Positions 7,773 through 16,841 of a stretch of 23,085 bases of DNA are shown here, one piece after another (within the stretch, counting starts at the first letter, position 1; the number at the start of each line of letters is the position of its first letter). Under the pieces are notes generated by a model. The model had not been told where the DNA came from. It saw nothing but the letters and a program-made list of their open reading frames with translations, and did not search any database. The position numbers were made by a program, and so were the translations under genes. Source of the DNA: Pelagophyceae sp. CCMP2097 (Eukaryota; Sar; Pelagophyceae); the NCBI GenBank assembly GCA_026770575.1, contig MU657259.1, positions 41,247-64,331 on the forward strand, written 5' to 3'.

Positions 7773-10700
7773 ATGTTTACGCAGATGGTGGCGAGCATGT
7801 TCCGTGGCGGCTCGACGGAACCGGACTACGAGGACTGCCTCGACAAGACCGCCGAGGCGGAGCCGCTGTCTCATCGGTTCGGCCCGAGCCCGAGCCCGAG
7901 GCTTTTAGGCCCGCCGAACCCGAGCCCGAGACTGCTCGCGCCGCCGCCACCGCCCGCGGCGAAGCACGGCATCTTGAGCCCGAGGAACACAGAGTTCAAA
8001 AAGGTCGCGGAAAAGGTCGAGACCGACGCGCGCAAGAGCTCGTGGGGCCTCCCGGGCATGCGGGCCAAGCACGGCGATGGCACCGAGGCGAAGACGACAA
8101 AGGCCGCCGCGGCGCCCAGCGACGGCCTGGTCCTCGCCCCGCCGCGGCGGAAGACTATCGCCGCGCCCGCGCCAGCGCCCGCCGCGCCCGCGGCAGCCGC
8201 GCCCGCGCCCGCACCGGCCGCGCCCACGCTGGCGGTGACCACGCGCGAGTCCTTGAATATTGACGTCGTCGACATTGACGTCGTCTCGCCGCCGCCGGCC
8301 GCGCCCGCGCCGGCGGTGACCACGCGCGAGTCTTTGAACATTGACGTTGTCGACATTGACGTCGTCTCGCCGCCGCCGGCCGCGCCCGCGCTAGCGCTGA
8401 CCACGCGCGAGTCCTTGAACATTGACGTCGTCGACATTGACGTCGTCTCGCCGCCGCCGGCCGTCGCCGCCGCCGGCCCCGCAGTCCGAGCGCCCCAAGC
8501 GGCCGAGAAGGTCGACGTCCCGCCCCCGCACATCTCCTTCAAGGTGAACAAGGCGCCGGCTGCGGCGCCCGCCGTCGCATTCGCGCACGCGGCGGCGCAG
8601 CCCGCAAAGCACGCCGCTCCCGCTCCCCGTGCCGCGGACAAGGAGAACGGGGCTGCTGCGGATGTTGCCATGCCGCCGGTGGCGCGCAAGCGGACCAAGG
8701 CCGAGCAGCGGGAGCGGCGGCGCACGACGGGCGACACCGACGGCATGGAGAAGCTGGTCCGGGTGCGCATCGGCGACGTGCAGGTGCCGCTGGCGCCGGC
8801 GTCGGCGCCGGCGGACGCAAAGGCGGCAGTCGAGGTGGCGCAGCTGAAGCAAAAGGTGGCGACGCTCGAGGCCGAGGCGACGGTGGCGCGCGCGGCGGCG
8901 CTGGCGCAGCCGCGGGCCGCCGACGGCGCGGCGCCTGACGAAAAGCCGCAGACGTTTGCCGAGCTCGAGGAGGCGCTGGTCGCGGCGGTGACGGCCATGG
9001 GCGCCGCGTTTTGCATCGACCTCGCCCCCGACGTCTGCGCGGCGCACGAGGCCACGGTGGAGGCCTTGAGCTCGCGCGTGACGAAGCACCCGGAGCGCAA
9101 GCTGCGCGACGAGCGGCAGCGCCGCGCCTGGGTCGACGCCGAGACGGCGCCCGGCGGCGCCGCGACGCTGGCGCTCAAGCGCCTCCGCGGCGTCGTGCCC
9201 GTCGACGTCGCCTCGTGCGGCGAGGCCGGCCTCGTCGCCGCGGGCCTGCGCCCCGAACTCGCGAAGCGCGTCGCGCGCACGCGCGCGCTCTGGCTCGTGC
9301 GCACGCACCCCGAGGACCTCGCACGACGCCGCGCCGGAGATGCAGTCGAAAAGCCCGGACCGCCCCGGGCATGGTGACAGAATCGGGAGCAGCAGAGTTT
9401 CACGCCAGAGGACGATGCTCGCATCGGATGTCCACGTCTCCTTGAAAGACGGGCCTCCCGTCGTCCCCGTGATTGCTCTCCTCTAGGCGCGGCGCCACGC
9501 GGCGGACCTGACGCAGCAGTGCTCGACTCAAGGCCTGGACGTCGTCGAGGCGCGCGCGGTCTGGAACGTGGCTCGCCTGGCGCCGTTCCCGAGCCACGAC
9601 GCCGACGGCAAGAAGCGCAAGTGGTTCGACGAGCTCGAGCGCCGCGTGCGCGAGCTGGCACAGTCAGACGCCGCCAAGATTCTGAAGCCCAAGGACCGCC
9701 GCCACGCCGCGTACGACGATTCCGAGGCGCCGCTGTTTGACGACTGCGACGCGTTGCAGTCGCGCCAGGCCGCCGCCGTCGTCTGCGGCGCCTACGACGC
9801 GACGCCGCAGCCGGGCGCGCGCGCGCGCGCCGCCGACGAAGCCGCGGCCGCGCCCCAGCAGGAGCAGCCGCAGCGCAACGCGCTCCTCTCGGCACTCTCT
9901 TCGAGGCACCGCGGCCCGGACGCGCCAGAGGCCACGCCGTTTGCGACCGCGTCCCGCCACGTCCCCCCTCGCCGGCGGTGACGCAGACCTTTGCAGGCCA
10001 GCCGACGCGCGGAGTTCCCTCTTCGCTGCCATCGCGGCGCGCCAGCGCGGCGACGACAAGGACCCCGCGTTATCCACCCCCGAAGCCCCCGGCGACGTGC
10101 CGAAGAGGACGTGCGTCGCCGTCGACGGACGCCGCCTCGACGACGTTGAGCCTCGTCGCAGGTTCGGCGGCAAGACGGCCCGCGGCGGGGGCGGGCGGTC
10201 GCAGTCGTGCCGGCCGGCCGTCGTCGCGCAGGGCATGTCGCGCCCGGCGTTTCGCGACGACAACGAGACGCATGTCGCGTTCGGAGCGACGACGCACTCG
10301 CCCGGCGTTGCCGCGTTCCCGAGGGGCAACGCCTCGTCGTTTATGACACCGGGGGCGACGCGGAGCAGCCAGCGCAAGACGGCCACCGCGTCTGCCATCG
10401 GTGCGTTCTTTGCGCGTGCGGCCGCCGCCGGGACCGTCGACGCCGCAGGCCGCCTCACGTCCCTCACGATGGCCTGCGAGGAGGCCGAGGTGGCCCCGGC
10501 CGCGCTCCGCGGCGCGCCGCCGATGCCCGGCAGCGCGCAACTGTCCACAGGCGGCGCGCAGCTGTCCGCGGCCAGCGCCCCTGCCGCGGGGCCCGCGCCG
10601 TCCGTCGCGCGCGCGGCGGCCCCAGCGCGGGGACTCGAGGCGGCGATGCCGCAGCCGCCCGCCGCCGCCGTCGGTAAGGACGCGCCCGGGGTTGCCGGCC

Positions 10701-11549
10701 GCCTGCGGGGTGGCCTTGGATACCGTGCCTCGATCTAGCCACGTTTCGCTAGGCCGCCTCAGGCCGATGCCGGAGACGCGCACCGCCGAGGAGAAGTCGT
10801 ACCAGGCGGATCCGGAACACAAGTTTGACGACAAATGGTGGTACGTTCCCGGCTCGCGCGCCCTCGGCGGGCCTTTGGGGCCTATAGCGTTGCTGATTCA
10901 TAGGAAGGGCAGCGTCAAGGAGTGCGCGAAGCGGGCGAGCCTGGGCAAGCTGGGGCAGATGCGCGCGCAAATGGCGGCGATCAACAAGCAGGTGGAGCCT
11001 CCGGCGGCGCCCCCCCTGTCGCCTCTGACGCGGCCGGCGGCGCGCGCAGCCCCCGACGTCGACGAGCACCAGGCGCGCGTCGACCGCGAGAAGGCGTATC
11101 TCCTCCAGGCCGCCCTCGCCTTCGCCAAGCCCGCCGCCGCGCCGACGAAGACGCCAGCGGCCGTCGCACCCCGCGCGCCGCCGGCAGCCGTCGCGGCCCG
11201 CGCGCCGCCGGCGGCCGTCGCGCCTCCCGCGGCAGCGCCGAAGGCGCCCGTCGCGCTCCGCGTGGCGCCGGCGGCCGTCGCGCTCCCCACGGCGGCGCCG
11301 GCGAAGGTAGTCGCGCCTGCGCCTCCGGCGCCGGGTACGGCGTCCTCCGCGCCCTCGAGCGACGCCGACGCGGACCTGCTCCGGCTGCTGGCCAAGTACA
11401 AGCTCCAGGACTATGAGAAGCTCATCGTCGACCTCGCGCACTCCGTAGAAGACCTCGCCGTCATGACGGACGAAGACGTCGCCGATCTCGCCATCCCAAA
11501 GGTGCCCAAGCGGCGCCTCAAGAACGCCATCGACGAGGCGCGCCGGTAA
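7773..11549 (+). CDS. large low-complexity protein with C-terminal SAM domain (5 exons)
   Basis: The proposed exons are 7773-9320, 9487-9977, 9997-10673, 10753-10840 and 10904-11549, about 1149 residues. The intron 10674-10752 (GTAAGG to GCTAG, phase 1) links what otherwise look like two genes 28 bp apart. The intron 10841-10903 (GTACGT to CATAG) has a CTGAT branch-like site. The join at 9320 needs a GC donor, or a GTGCGC donor at 9297. The join at 9977 is a 19-nt gap or a frameshift. In order, the protein has Pro/Ser-rich sequence, three 27-residue repeats (about 153-232), a basic NLS-like patch (RKRTKAEQRERRR), a short coiled coil, and an alpha-helical domain (about 400-600) that I do not recognise. 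Two short motifs, NALLSALSSRHRG and SSLFAAIAARQRG, resemble WH2- or DAD-type actin-binding helices. Ala/Pro repeats follow, then a SAM domain over the last 57 residues. A scaffold, perhaps cytoskeletal, is inference. Confidence 0.6.
8229..8463 (+). repeat. 81-bp in-frame minisatellite, three copies
   Basis: Units start at 8229, 8310 and 8391 and differ at only a few positions, mostly synonymous. Each encodes VTTRESLNIDVVDIDVVSPP and a short Ala/Pro linker. The array sits inside the first exon of the SAM-domain gene. Confidence 0.9.
11160..11303 (+). repeat. degenerate 27-bp coding repeat (Ala/Pro-rich)
   Basis: Units beginning GCCGTCGC occur at 11160, 11187 and 11214, with a diverged 60-bp pair before another at 11274. 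They encode AVAPRAPPA-like units in the linker before the SAM domain. Confidence 0.75.
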
Positions 11550-11624
11550 CGCCCGACATTCCCGACACGCGTGAAGACGGACGCTCGTCGCGACCGCCGT
11601 GCAAATACACGGTCGGCGCGCAAA

Positions 11625-11640
11625 CCCCCCCCCCCCCCCC
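11625..11640 (+). repeat. homopolymer run of 16 C
   Basis: A run of sixteen C, followed by ACCCC, lies about 75 bp after the stop codon of the SAM-domain gene. It is prone to slippage and assembly error. Confidence 0.9.
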
Positions 11641-11788
11641 ACCCCTCTTCGATAACATATGTGTCTTTTCGCCAGGCCGTGTTCGAAGGGAGAGCGCGGC
11701 GGACTCGATGAGCGTCCGGATTCGCGGTTGCAAAGAAGGGTACTTGCCAGTGAGTACAGTTCCCAACTCGATGGTACGGGGGGAGTTT

Positions 11789-11811
11789 TCAACGCGATGC
11801 GCGCGTCGTGG
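11789..11811 (+). repeat. dispersed repeat, inverted copy at 3603-3625
   Basis: This is the exact reverse complement of 3603-3625 over 23 bp, within the 3' intergenic stretch 11550-11844. That stretch holds no other feature I can support apart from the C run. Confidence 0.65.
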
Positions 11812-11844
11812 TTGAGCAGATGGTACGGGCACCGAGGCGGGATA

Positions 11845-13154
11845 TCAATCGGAGTCGCTCGCTTCCTGATCGTCTTCGTCATGTCCGTTGGAGGACTCGG
11901 CGCCTTGGCAGGCCCCGTCGTCGTCGGAATCGTCGGAATCGATAAAGTCTTCCGAGGCGTCACCTTCGTCGCTGTCTTCCGCGTCGGCGGAGTTGATGTG
12001 TGAGCGGCGCCGTGATATCGTCGCCGCGGACCCCGCGGCGCGCCTTTGCCTGCTCGTCGACGTGCCACGCTCGAGTCGTCGGTTTTGACGCGCGCGCTGG
12101 CAGCCGCGGCGCGCGGTTGCAGCCTCGACCTGGCGCGGCACCGCCGTCTGGAGACACCGGTGCTGAGGCGCGGCCACGGCGGCACGTCGTACATGCGCCG
12201 CTGCTCGAGCCGCTGCCGTTCCCGCGCGGGTCGTCCCGCGCGGCATAGGCACAATAGTTTGACGCAGGGGTCGAAGTGAGGGCTCTGGCAGGAAGAGCCC
12301 GCCCCAGACGAGCGCCACGGTGCCCGTCGCCAGCCGGACGACGCCTGCGCGAGGCGTCGCGCGTTGCGACACCGCGCCACGTCGTCGAACACGCCTCGTC
12401 GAATACGTCGGACGTCTGGCTACGTTTGAACCCTTTGAACAACGCCACCGCGTCGGCCTCGTCAGTCGCTGGAAAGGTCGCTACTGAGAGCCTACGTCGT
12501 TGGCCGGAGCCGGGAGTCTGCTCCGTCGACGACGGGGTATTGCTGCGAGTCATCTGACGTCTCAGTATCGTAGCCGTGGCGGCGGCGCCGCTGCGCAGCG
12601 TGCGACGGGGTGAAGCGCCTCGACGTGATTGCCGACGTCGTCCTCGACGAGCGCGAGGAGCGTCGCCGACGTCTCGCATGTCCAACGCCGACGCTGACGC
12701 GCCGCTTTGCGCCTTTTGCCACCGCGCGTCCGCGACGAGCGCGCGCCAGCGCCCGACGGCGACGACTGCGACGACGGCGGCCTTGGTCAACCTCTGGAGC
12801 TAACGCACCGCCATGATTTTGAGGTCGCTTACCGCCTCGCGGTGCGTGGCGAGGTGCCGCGAGAGGGCCTCCGCCACCGCCCAGACACTGTCGCAACGGT
12901 GAGGGGGAGTAGCGCGCAGGCCCACCCGCAGGCGAGGAGCGCGCGTGGGTCGCCGAGCGCCGCGAGCGCGCGGCATACGAGCGAGACGGGCCGCGCGAGC
13001 GCGCCTTGTGCGGGCCGATCGGCGGGCCGGCGGGCGCGTCGCATGGGGCAAAGTCTAACGGCGACCAGACCTTTTCGACGCGGTCGATGCCGGCGCGGCA
13101 GACGGGGCAACGGCCGCGGTCCACGCCTAGGCGGAAATCGGCACGAAGCAGCAT
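11845..13154 (-). pseudogene. disordered coding region with half a RING-like motif; intron-dense gene or pseudogene
   Basis: Stretches with strong third-position G/C bias follow one another on the minus strand, but in changing frames. The first, from an ATG at 13154, has CPVCRAGIDRVEKVW, like the C-terminal half of a RING finger; the first half is not present upstream in the window. A plausible join uses a GTATGC donor and a GACAG acceptor into VWAVAEALSRHLATHREA. A 39-nt GTAAGC...CCAG intron would then lead into LTKAAVVAVVAVGRWRALVA. Later pieces (TLLALVEDDVGNHVEALHPV; TDEADAVALFKGFKRSQTSDV; VFDDVARCRNARRLAQASSG; VVRLATGTVALVWGGLFLP) lie in different frames with no room for ordinary introns between some of them. 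The last open piece ends in an Asp/Ser/Glu-rich acidic tail and a TGA at 11847-11845. Frameshift decay or sequence error seems as likely as an intact gene. The mobile element at 13359 lies just upstream. Confidence 0.4.
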
Positions 13155-13358
13155 CTTCGTGACTCGTGACTGGGTTTCAAGAGTCGTCCAAATGAGTCTT
13201 CGAGGGTCCCTTCTCTGAAGCCTTTTCAAATCTTTCGGAAATCGACGACCCGGTCGCGGAGGGCCCCGACCTCCTCGGCTCCTGCATGAGGCATGAGGTG
13301 TTTTATTTATATCCCGGCATCGAAGATCCCGTCTCACGACGCGCCTGCCACGCCCATA

Positions 13359-13910
13359 CAAGGGGTATCGCTAATGACGCTGAGGACTTTCTGTCCATCG
13401 GAGTTTTCGTCGGTTGGAGTTTGGCCCTGCTGGAAGTCATAGTGGACGTCGCGCTGAGTCCGGCAATGCCATGGCCCAAAAAAATCTTTTGTTAAAAACG
13501 CCCAAACTAAAAATCAGAACGTCTGTTTTGGCTCGTCTGAAGCGCCACTCGCGGCACTCATACGGGACAAGTCAAGTACCACCCCAGTACGTATGGACCC
13601 GCCCCGTCACATAGCCAGTTTTTTGATCCGGGCGGTCCTGCGATGGACAGCCGGGCCCGAACCTTCGCAATACGGAGGCAAAATCAGTTCAAAATCAAGG
13701 TAAAGAGGCAAATAAAGATTTTATCAAGTCCAAAATATTGGGGGAAACGCTTGTTCACGCCCTTGCAAGGCGCCCTCCTCGAGGCTGATCATGTCACGGA
13801 CACCCCGGGGGGCAGGGAGGCCCATAGCGACCACGCCCACCCCCGCAGGCGGCCTCTTGGAGGCACAAACTTGCGCCACTTGAGGTCGGCTTTATCGCCG
13901 ATACCCCTTG
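13359..13910. mobile_element. 552-bp non-autonomous inverted-repeat element (MITE-like), copy 1
   Basis: The ends are CAAGGGGTATCG (13359-13370) and CGATACCCCTTG (13899-13910), perfect 12-bp inverted repeats. Each is flanked by TA (13357-13358, 13911-13912), which fits TA target duplication as in the Tc1/mariner group. A second copy at 22906-23085 starts at the same base of the inverted repeat, after different flanking DNA, which independently fixes the left boundary. The interior is more AT-rich than its surroundings, holds short A runs, and has no transposase-like frame, so it would need a transposase in trans. A frame ending AMPWPKKIFC runs from the left end in both copies, but nothing shows that it is translated. 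It sits 156 bp past the stop codon of the transporter gene. Confidence 0.75.
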
Positions 13911-14068
13911 TATGAATATGACTTTGAAAATTCTTTGAAAGAGAGTGTTTTAAATGTGAAGTGCACAACTTCGGCCCGAGCGGTCGGTCGAGAAAGACGT
14001 GGGCTCGGTCGCCCGCCGGCGGACGATGCGCGCGTGGCGGCGCCGCATCGGCCGCGACCCGGCGGCGT

Positions 14069-15578
14069 TTACTTGGCCTTTTCCTTTTTCGGCGCCTTTT
14101 TCTCGGCGCCACTCGCGAGGCTGTACGCCAGCACGCCGGCCTGCGGAGACAACGACACGTCGGGAGATCAACGGAAGAACAAGGTACGTCGGAAGGCGAT
14201 GGAAGAACAAGACAAGACACGTCGGAAGCAGACCACCGGTCTCGCGGCGGGATGCAATCTCACGAGGGCGACGGCGGAGCCCTGGAACTTGCGCGGCGTC
14301 ACCGCCTCTCCGAGGAAGACGACCGAGGCGGCGAGGACGAAGACGCGCTTGGCGGCGTTGGCCACGGCCTGGGGCACGGCGCCGAGCTGGTCCAAGACGC
14401 GGAAGGAAAACTCGTTCGAAGCGTAGTAAAACGCCCCAGAGAGGAAGACGAGGACCAGCGTGTCAAAGTCCGGCCTGACAGACGGGCGTTAGAGGGCCGG
14501 CGGCGCAGAGAGGCCGCCTCCGAGGCGGGTGCACCCCCGTGCGACGTCCGCGTCCCCTCGCGGCGTCCCTCGCGGCGTCCGCGTCTGCGTCGGTTCGCCA
14601 CGCACGGGTTGTCGAGCGCCTGCTTTCCTTGCAGCACGAGGGCGGGCCCTGCGAGGGCGGCGCATGAGAAGCAGGTGAGGAGGGCGTAGTTGTTCCCAGC
14701 GTCGAGGTTGCGATCCTCCGCCATCTTCGGCGTCATCAACATCCTACGGAGCGGCGTCATCCTACGGCGGCGTTCGACCCCTCTCCGTAGGGCGGCGCCG
14801 GACGCGTACTTTGCCAGGAGTTTGGCGACGGCCATGACCACCGTGCTCCCGAACGCGGCCTTGGAGGCAAAGCTCTTCAGCTCCTCAAAGGGGTCCACCG
14901 CCTGGCCCGGCTTGAGCGCCGCGAAGCACACCTAGAGGCGGAATCCGTTTGGCCGACGCCGCTCGCGCAAGACGGTGGAGCCGCACGCCCGCGAGGCTGG
15001 CGTTCGACTCACGCCCGCGACGATGGGAAGAAGGCTACCGTTCGACTTCCAACCGGCGACCTTGCCCGTGCCAAGGAAGGAAACGGCCGTGCCGACGATG
15101 GGCTCCTGCGCACGAACGGGGTCGCCCAAAGGTCCGAGGCGCGCCTCTGCATCGGGGCCGCTGCGTACCATCGCCTTGACGACGTTGACCATGAAGACGG
15201 ACCCGCTGCCCATGGCGGCGACCTGCGACGCGTGCCTGCGAAAAGGCCGTCCGTCGCGCCGCCGCGCGAAACCCCGGCCGTCGGACGCGCACATCGACCG
15301 CCGCGTATCGGTCGCGCCGCCCGTTGCGCTTACCCGGTGGCGTGAAGGGCGCCGATGGGGATGAACTTCTTGATGAGGAAGAGGTCGACCTTTGGGGCTT
15401 TGCGGAGGCGGAGCGTCCAGACTGGGATGATGTAGCAGACGCCGACGAGTAACTGAAGCCACGCGACGATCCAGGGCATGTCCCAGGCCGTCAGCGCCTT
15501 CTTGTTAAAGATGTTAAACGCCGTGTTGCAGGCGTACCACCCCACAATGTTGACGCCGAGCGCCAGGACCGACGCCAT
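14069..15578 (-). CDS. triose-phosphate/sugar-phosphate transporter family protein (7 exons)
   Basis: Exons in transcript order are 15334-15578, 15169-15235, 15013-15105, 14810-14931, 14606-14743, 14264-14474 and 14069-14140, giving 315 residues. All joins are GT-AG and in phase. It is a ten-helix drug/metabolite-transporter-fold antiporter of the TPT/nucleotide-sugar family, which exchanges phosphorylated sugars or nucleotide sugars. Family marks are NTAFNIFNKKAL in helix 1, the HATG|HASQVAAM join, VVKAMEPIVG, LLPIVAGV, NYALLTCFS, the NEFSF block, VANAAKRVFVL, and GVLAYSLAS in the last helix. It starts directly at helix 1 with no plastid transit or signal peptide. It ends KKEKAK, which fits a KXKXX dilysine ER/Golgi retrieval signal. 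This points to the ER/Golgi or the ER-linked outermost membrane of a complex plastid (inference). The substrate cannot be told from sequence. Intron 4 has two possible acceptors, 18 nt apart. Confidence 0.88.
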
Positions 15579-15676
15579 CGTGGGGTCACCAAACTCTCAG
15601 TTTCCGCGATTGGCCTTCCGAAAGTTTTCTGCTCAGAAGGCCGCTGCGTGGCGGTCGCGCGTCGAAGCTGCGCGGC
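15579..15676. promoter_or_regulatory. 98-bp bidirectional promoter region
   Basis: Only 98 bp separate the ATG of the transporter gene (-) from the ATG of the formiminotransferase gene (+). ATTGG at 15609-15613, an inverted CCAAT box, lies near the centre. Both promoters and both 5' UTRs must fit here or overlap the neighbouring gene. Confidence 0.55.
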
Positions 15677-16784
15677 ATGGCGCGTCTCGTCGCGACGGTG
15701 TACGTCTCCGAGGCGCGGCGCGCGCCGGTCCTCGCGCGGCTTCTGGACTTGGCCTCGAATGGCTCGGGCGCGGCGCTGCTGACGCATTTCCACGACGTCC
15801 CTTACGACCGGTCCTCCTTCTGCGTCGGCGGGCCCGCGTCGGCGCTTCGGCCGACGATCCGCGCCATCGCGGCGTACGGCATTGGCCAAGTCGACTTTAC
15901 AAGATTCGAGGGCGCCCACCCGGCCCTCGGCGTCGTCGACCACGCACCAACCCGCGTCTCACGCCGGTCCGCCAACGACGGCACAGACCGAGGCCGGGGG
16001 CGCCGGAAAACGCCGTCATTGTAGGTCTCCATCGCGCCACTCGACGACGACGGCGACATCGGCCAAGCCGCCGCGCTCTGCCGCGACGTCGCCGTCGACC
16101 TCGGCGGCCTCGGCGTCGCGTGCCTCCTCTACGGCGCCGCGCGCCACGACGGCCGTGCGTCCGCGCCCCGCCGAGGACCGAAGGGCGGGAACGCAGACAT
16201 GTTAGAGGATAGACGGGCGAGACCAGTTCCGCCGCCCTACCGAGCATCCCACCGGACAGCGGCGCAGGCACGCTCGCCGCGACGCGGCGCGCGACGCCGT
16301 ACTTTTCCGGGTTGTCTTTGTCCGATTTCGGCGCCGTCAAGGTCGACGTCGGCCCCAACGACGTCGACCCGGCCATCGGCCTCTGCTGCTGCGGCGCCAC
16401 CCCGCACGTCCTCAGCTTCAACGTGCAGCTCGACACGGCAGACCAGGCCGTCGCGCGCCGCATCGCCAGAGACGTGCGTCGTCCCTCCTCGAACGAGGCC
16501 TCTCTCGGAGCATCAACTGGAGAGGCCCCTCGTAGGTCCGGACGCGGACAGAGCCGCCGGATGCCTCGCGGCTCCCTGGCGTCGAGGCTTTGGCGCTGCG
16601 GCACACCGGCGGCCTCTTCGAGGTCGCGTGCAACCTGCTCAACACGGCGCGCGCGCCGCCCGCCGCGGTGCTCGCGCGCGTCGAGCAGCTGGCGCGCCTC
16701 GAGGGCGTCGGCGTGCGCGCGAGCTACGCCGTCGGCCTCACGCGCGAGCAGCTCCGGGACAAGCTCGACGCGGCGCAGCGCTGA
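15677..16784 (+). CDS. formiminotransferase N-domain family protein (4 exons)
   Basis: Exons are 15677-15943, 16025-16154, 16268-16473 and 16554-16784, giving 277 residues. It aligns from memory with the formiminotransferase half of FTCD and with plant FTCD-like proteins. Marks are YVSEARR at 9-15, the GAHPALGVVDH active-site region (79-89, His81), VACLLYGAARHDGRTLAATRR, a SDF block, and LPGVEALALRHTGGLFEVACNLL near the end. FTCD moves the formimino group from formiminoglutamate to tetrahydrofolate; this protein lacks the cyclodeaminase half, as plant homologues do, so its substrate is uncertain. It is about 20 residues shorter than plant homologues. Introns 2 and 3 are ordinary GT-AG (GTGCGT donors). 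For intron 1, the best alignment (VDH then VSIAPL) needs a GC donor at 15944; a GTCTCA donor at 15956 would insert four residues. Confidence 0.85.
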
Positions 16785-16841
16785 CGCGCCCGCGAAGGAC
16801 GTCGACGCGCGCGCGGACGCCGCAGCTCGCGCGAACGTAAC

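Noticed and set aside
7871..9895. Very long minus-strand open frame (674 codons)
   Set aside because: It is antisense to the well-biased plus-strand exons of the SAM-domain gene; it is an Arg/Ser/Ala-rich shadow typical of GC-rich coding DNA and has no domain.
10767..11549. SAM-domain protein as a separate gene starting at the ATG at 10767
   Set aside because: It would begin 28 bp after the stop of the upstream frame. A GTAAGG donor at 10674 and a phase-matched acceptor at 10752 join them, so I favour one gene, although a separate gene is not excluded.
10749..12392. Minus-strand frame of 547 codons
   Set aside because: Its 3' half is antisense to the SAM exons. Only some 5' pieces have coding bias, and they are included in the disordered region at 11845-13154.
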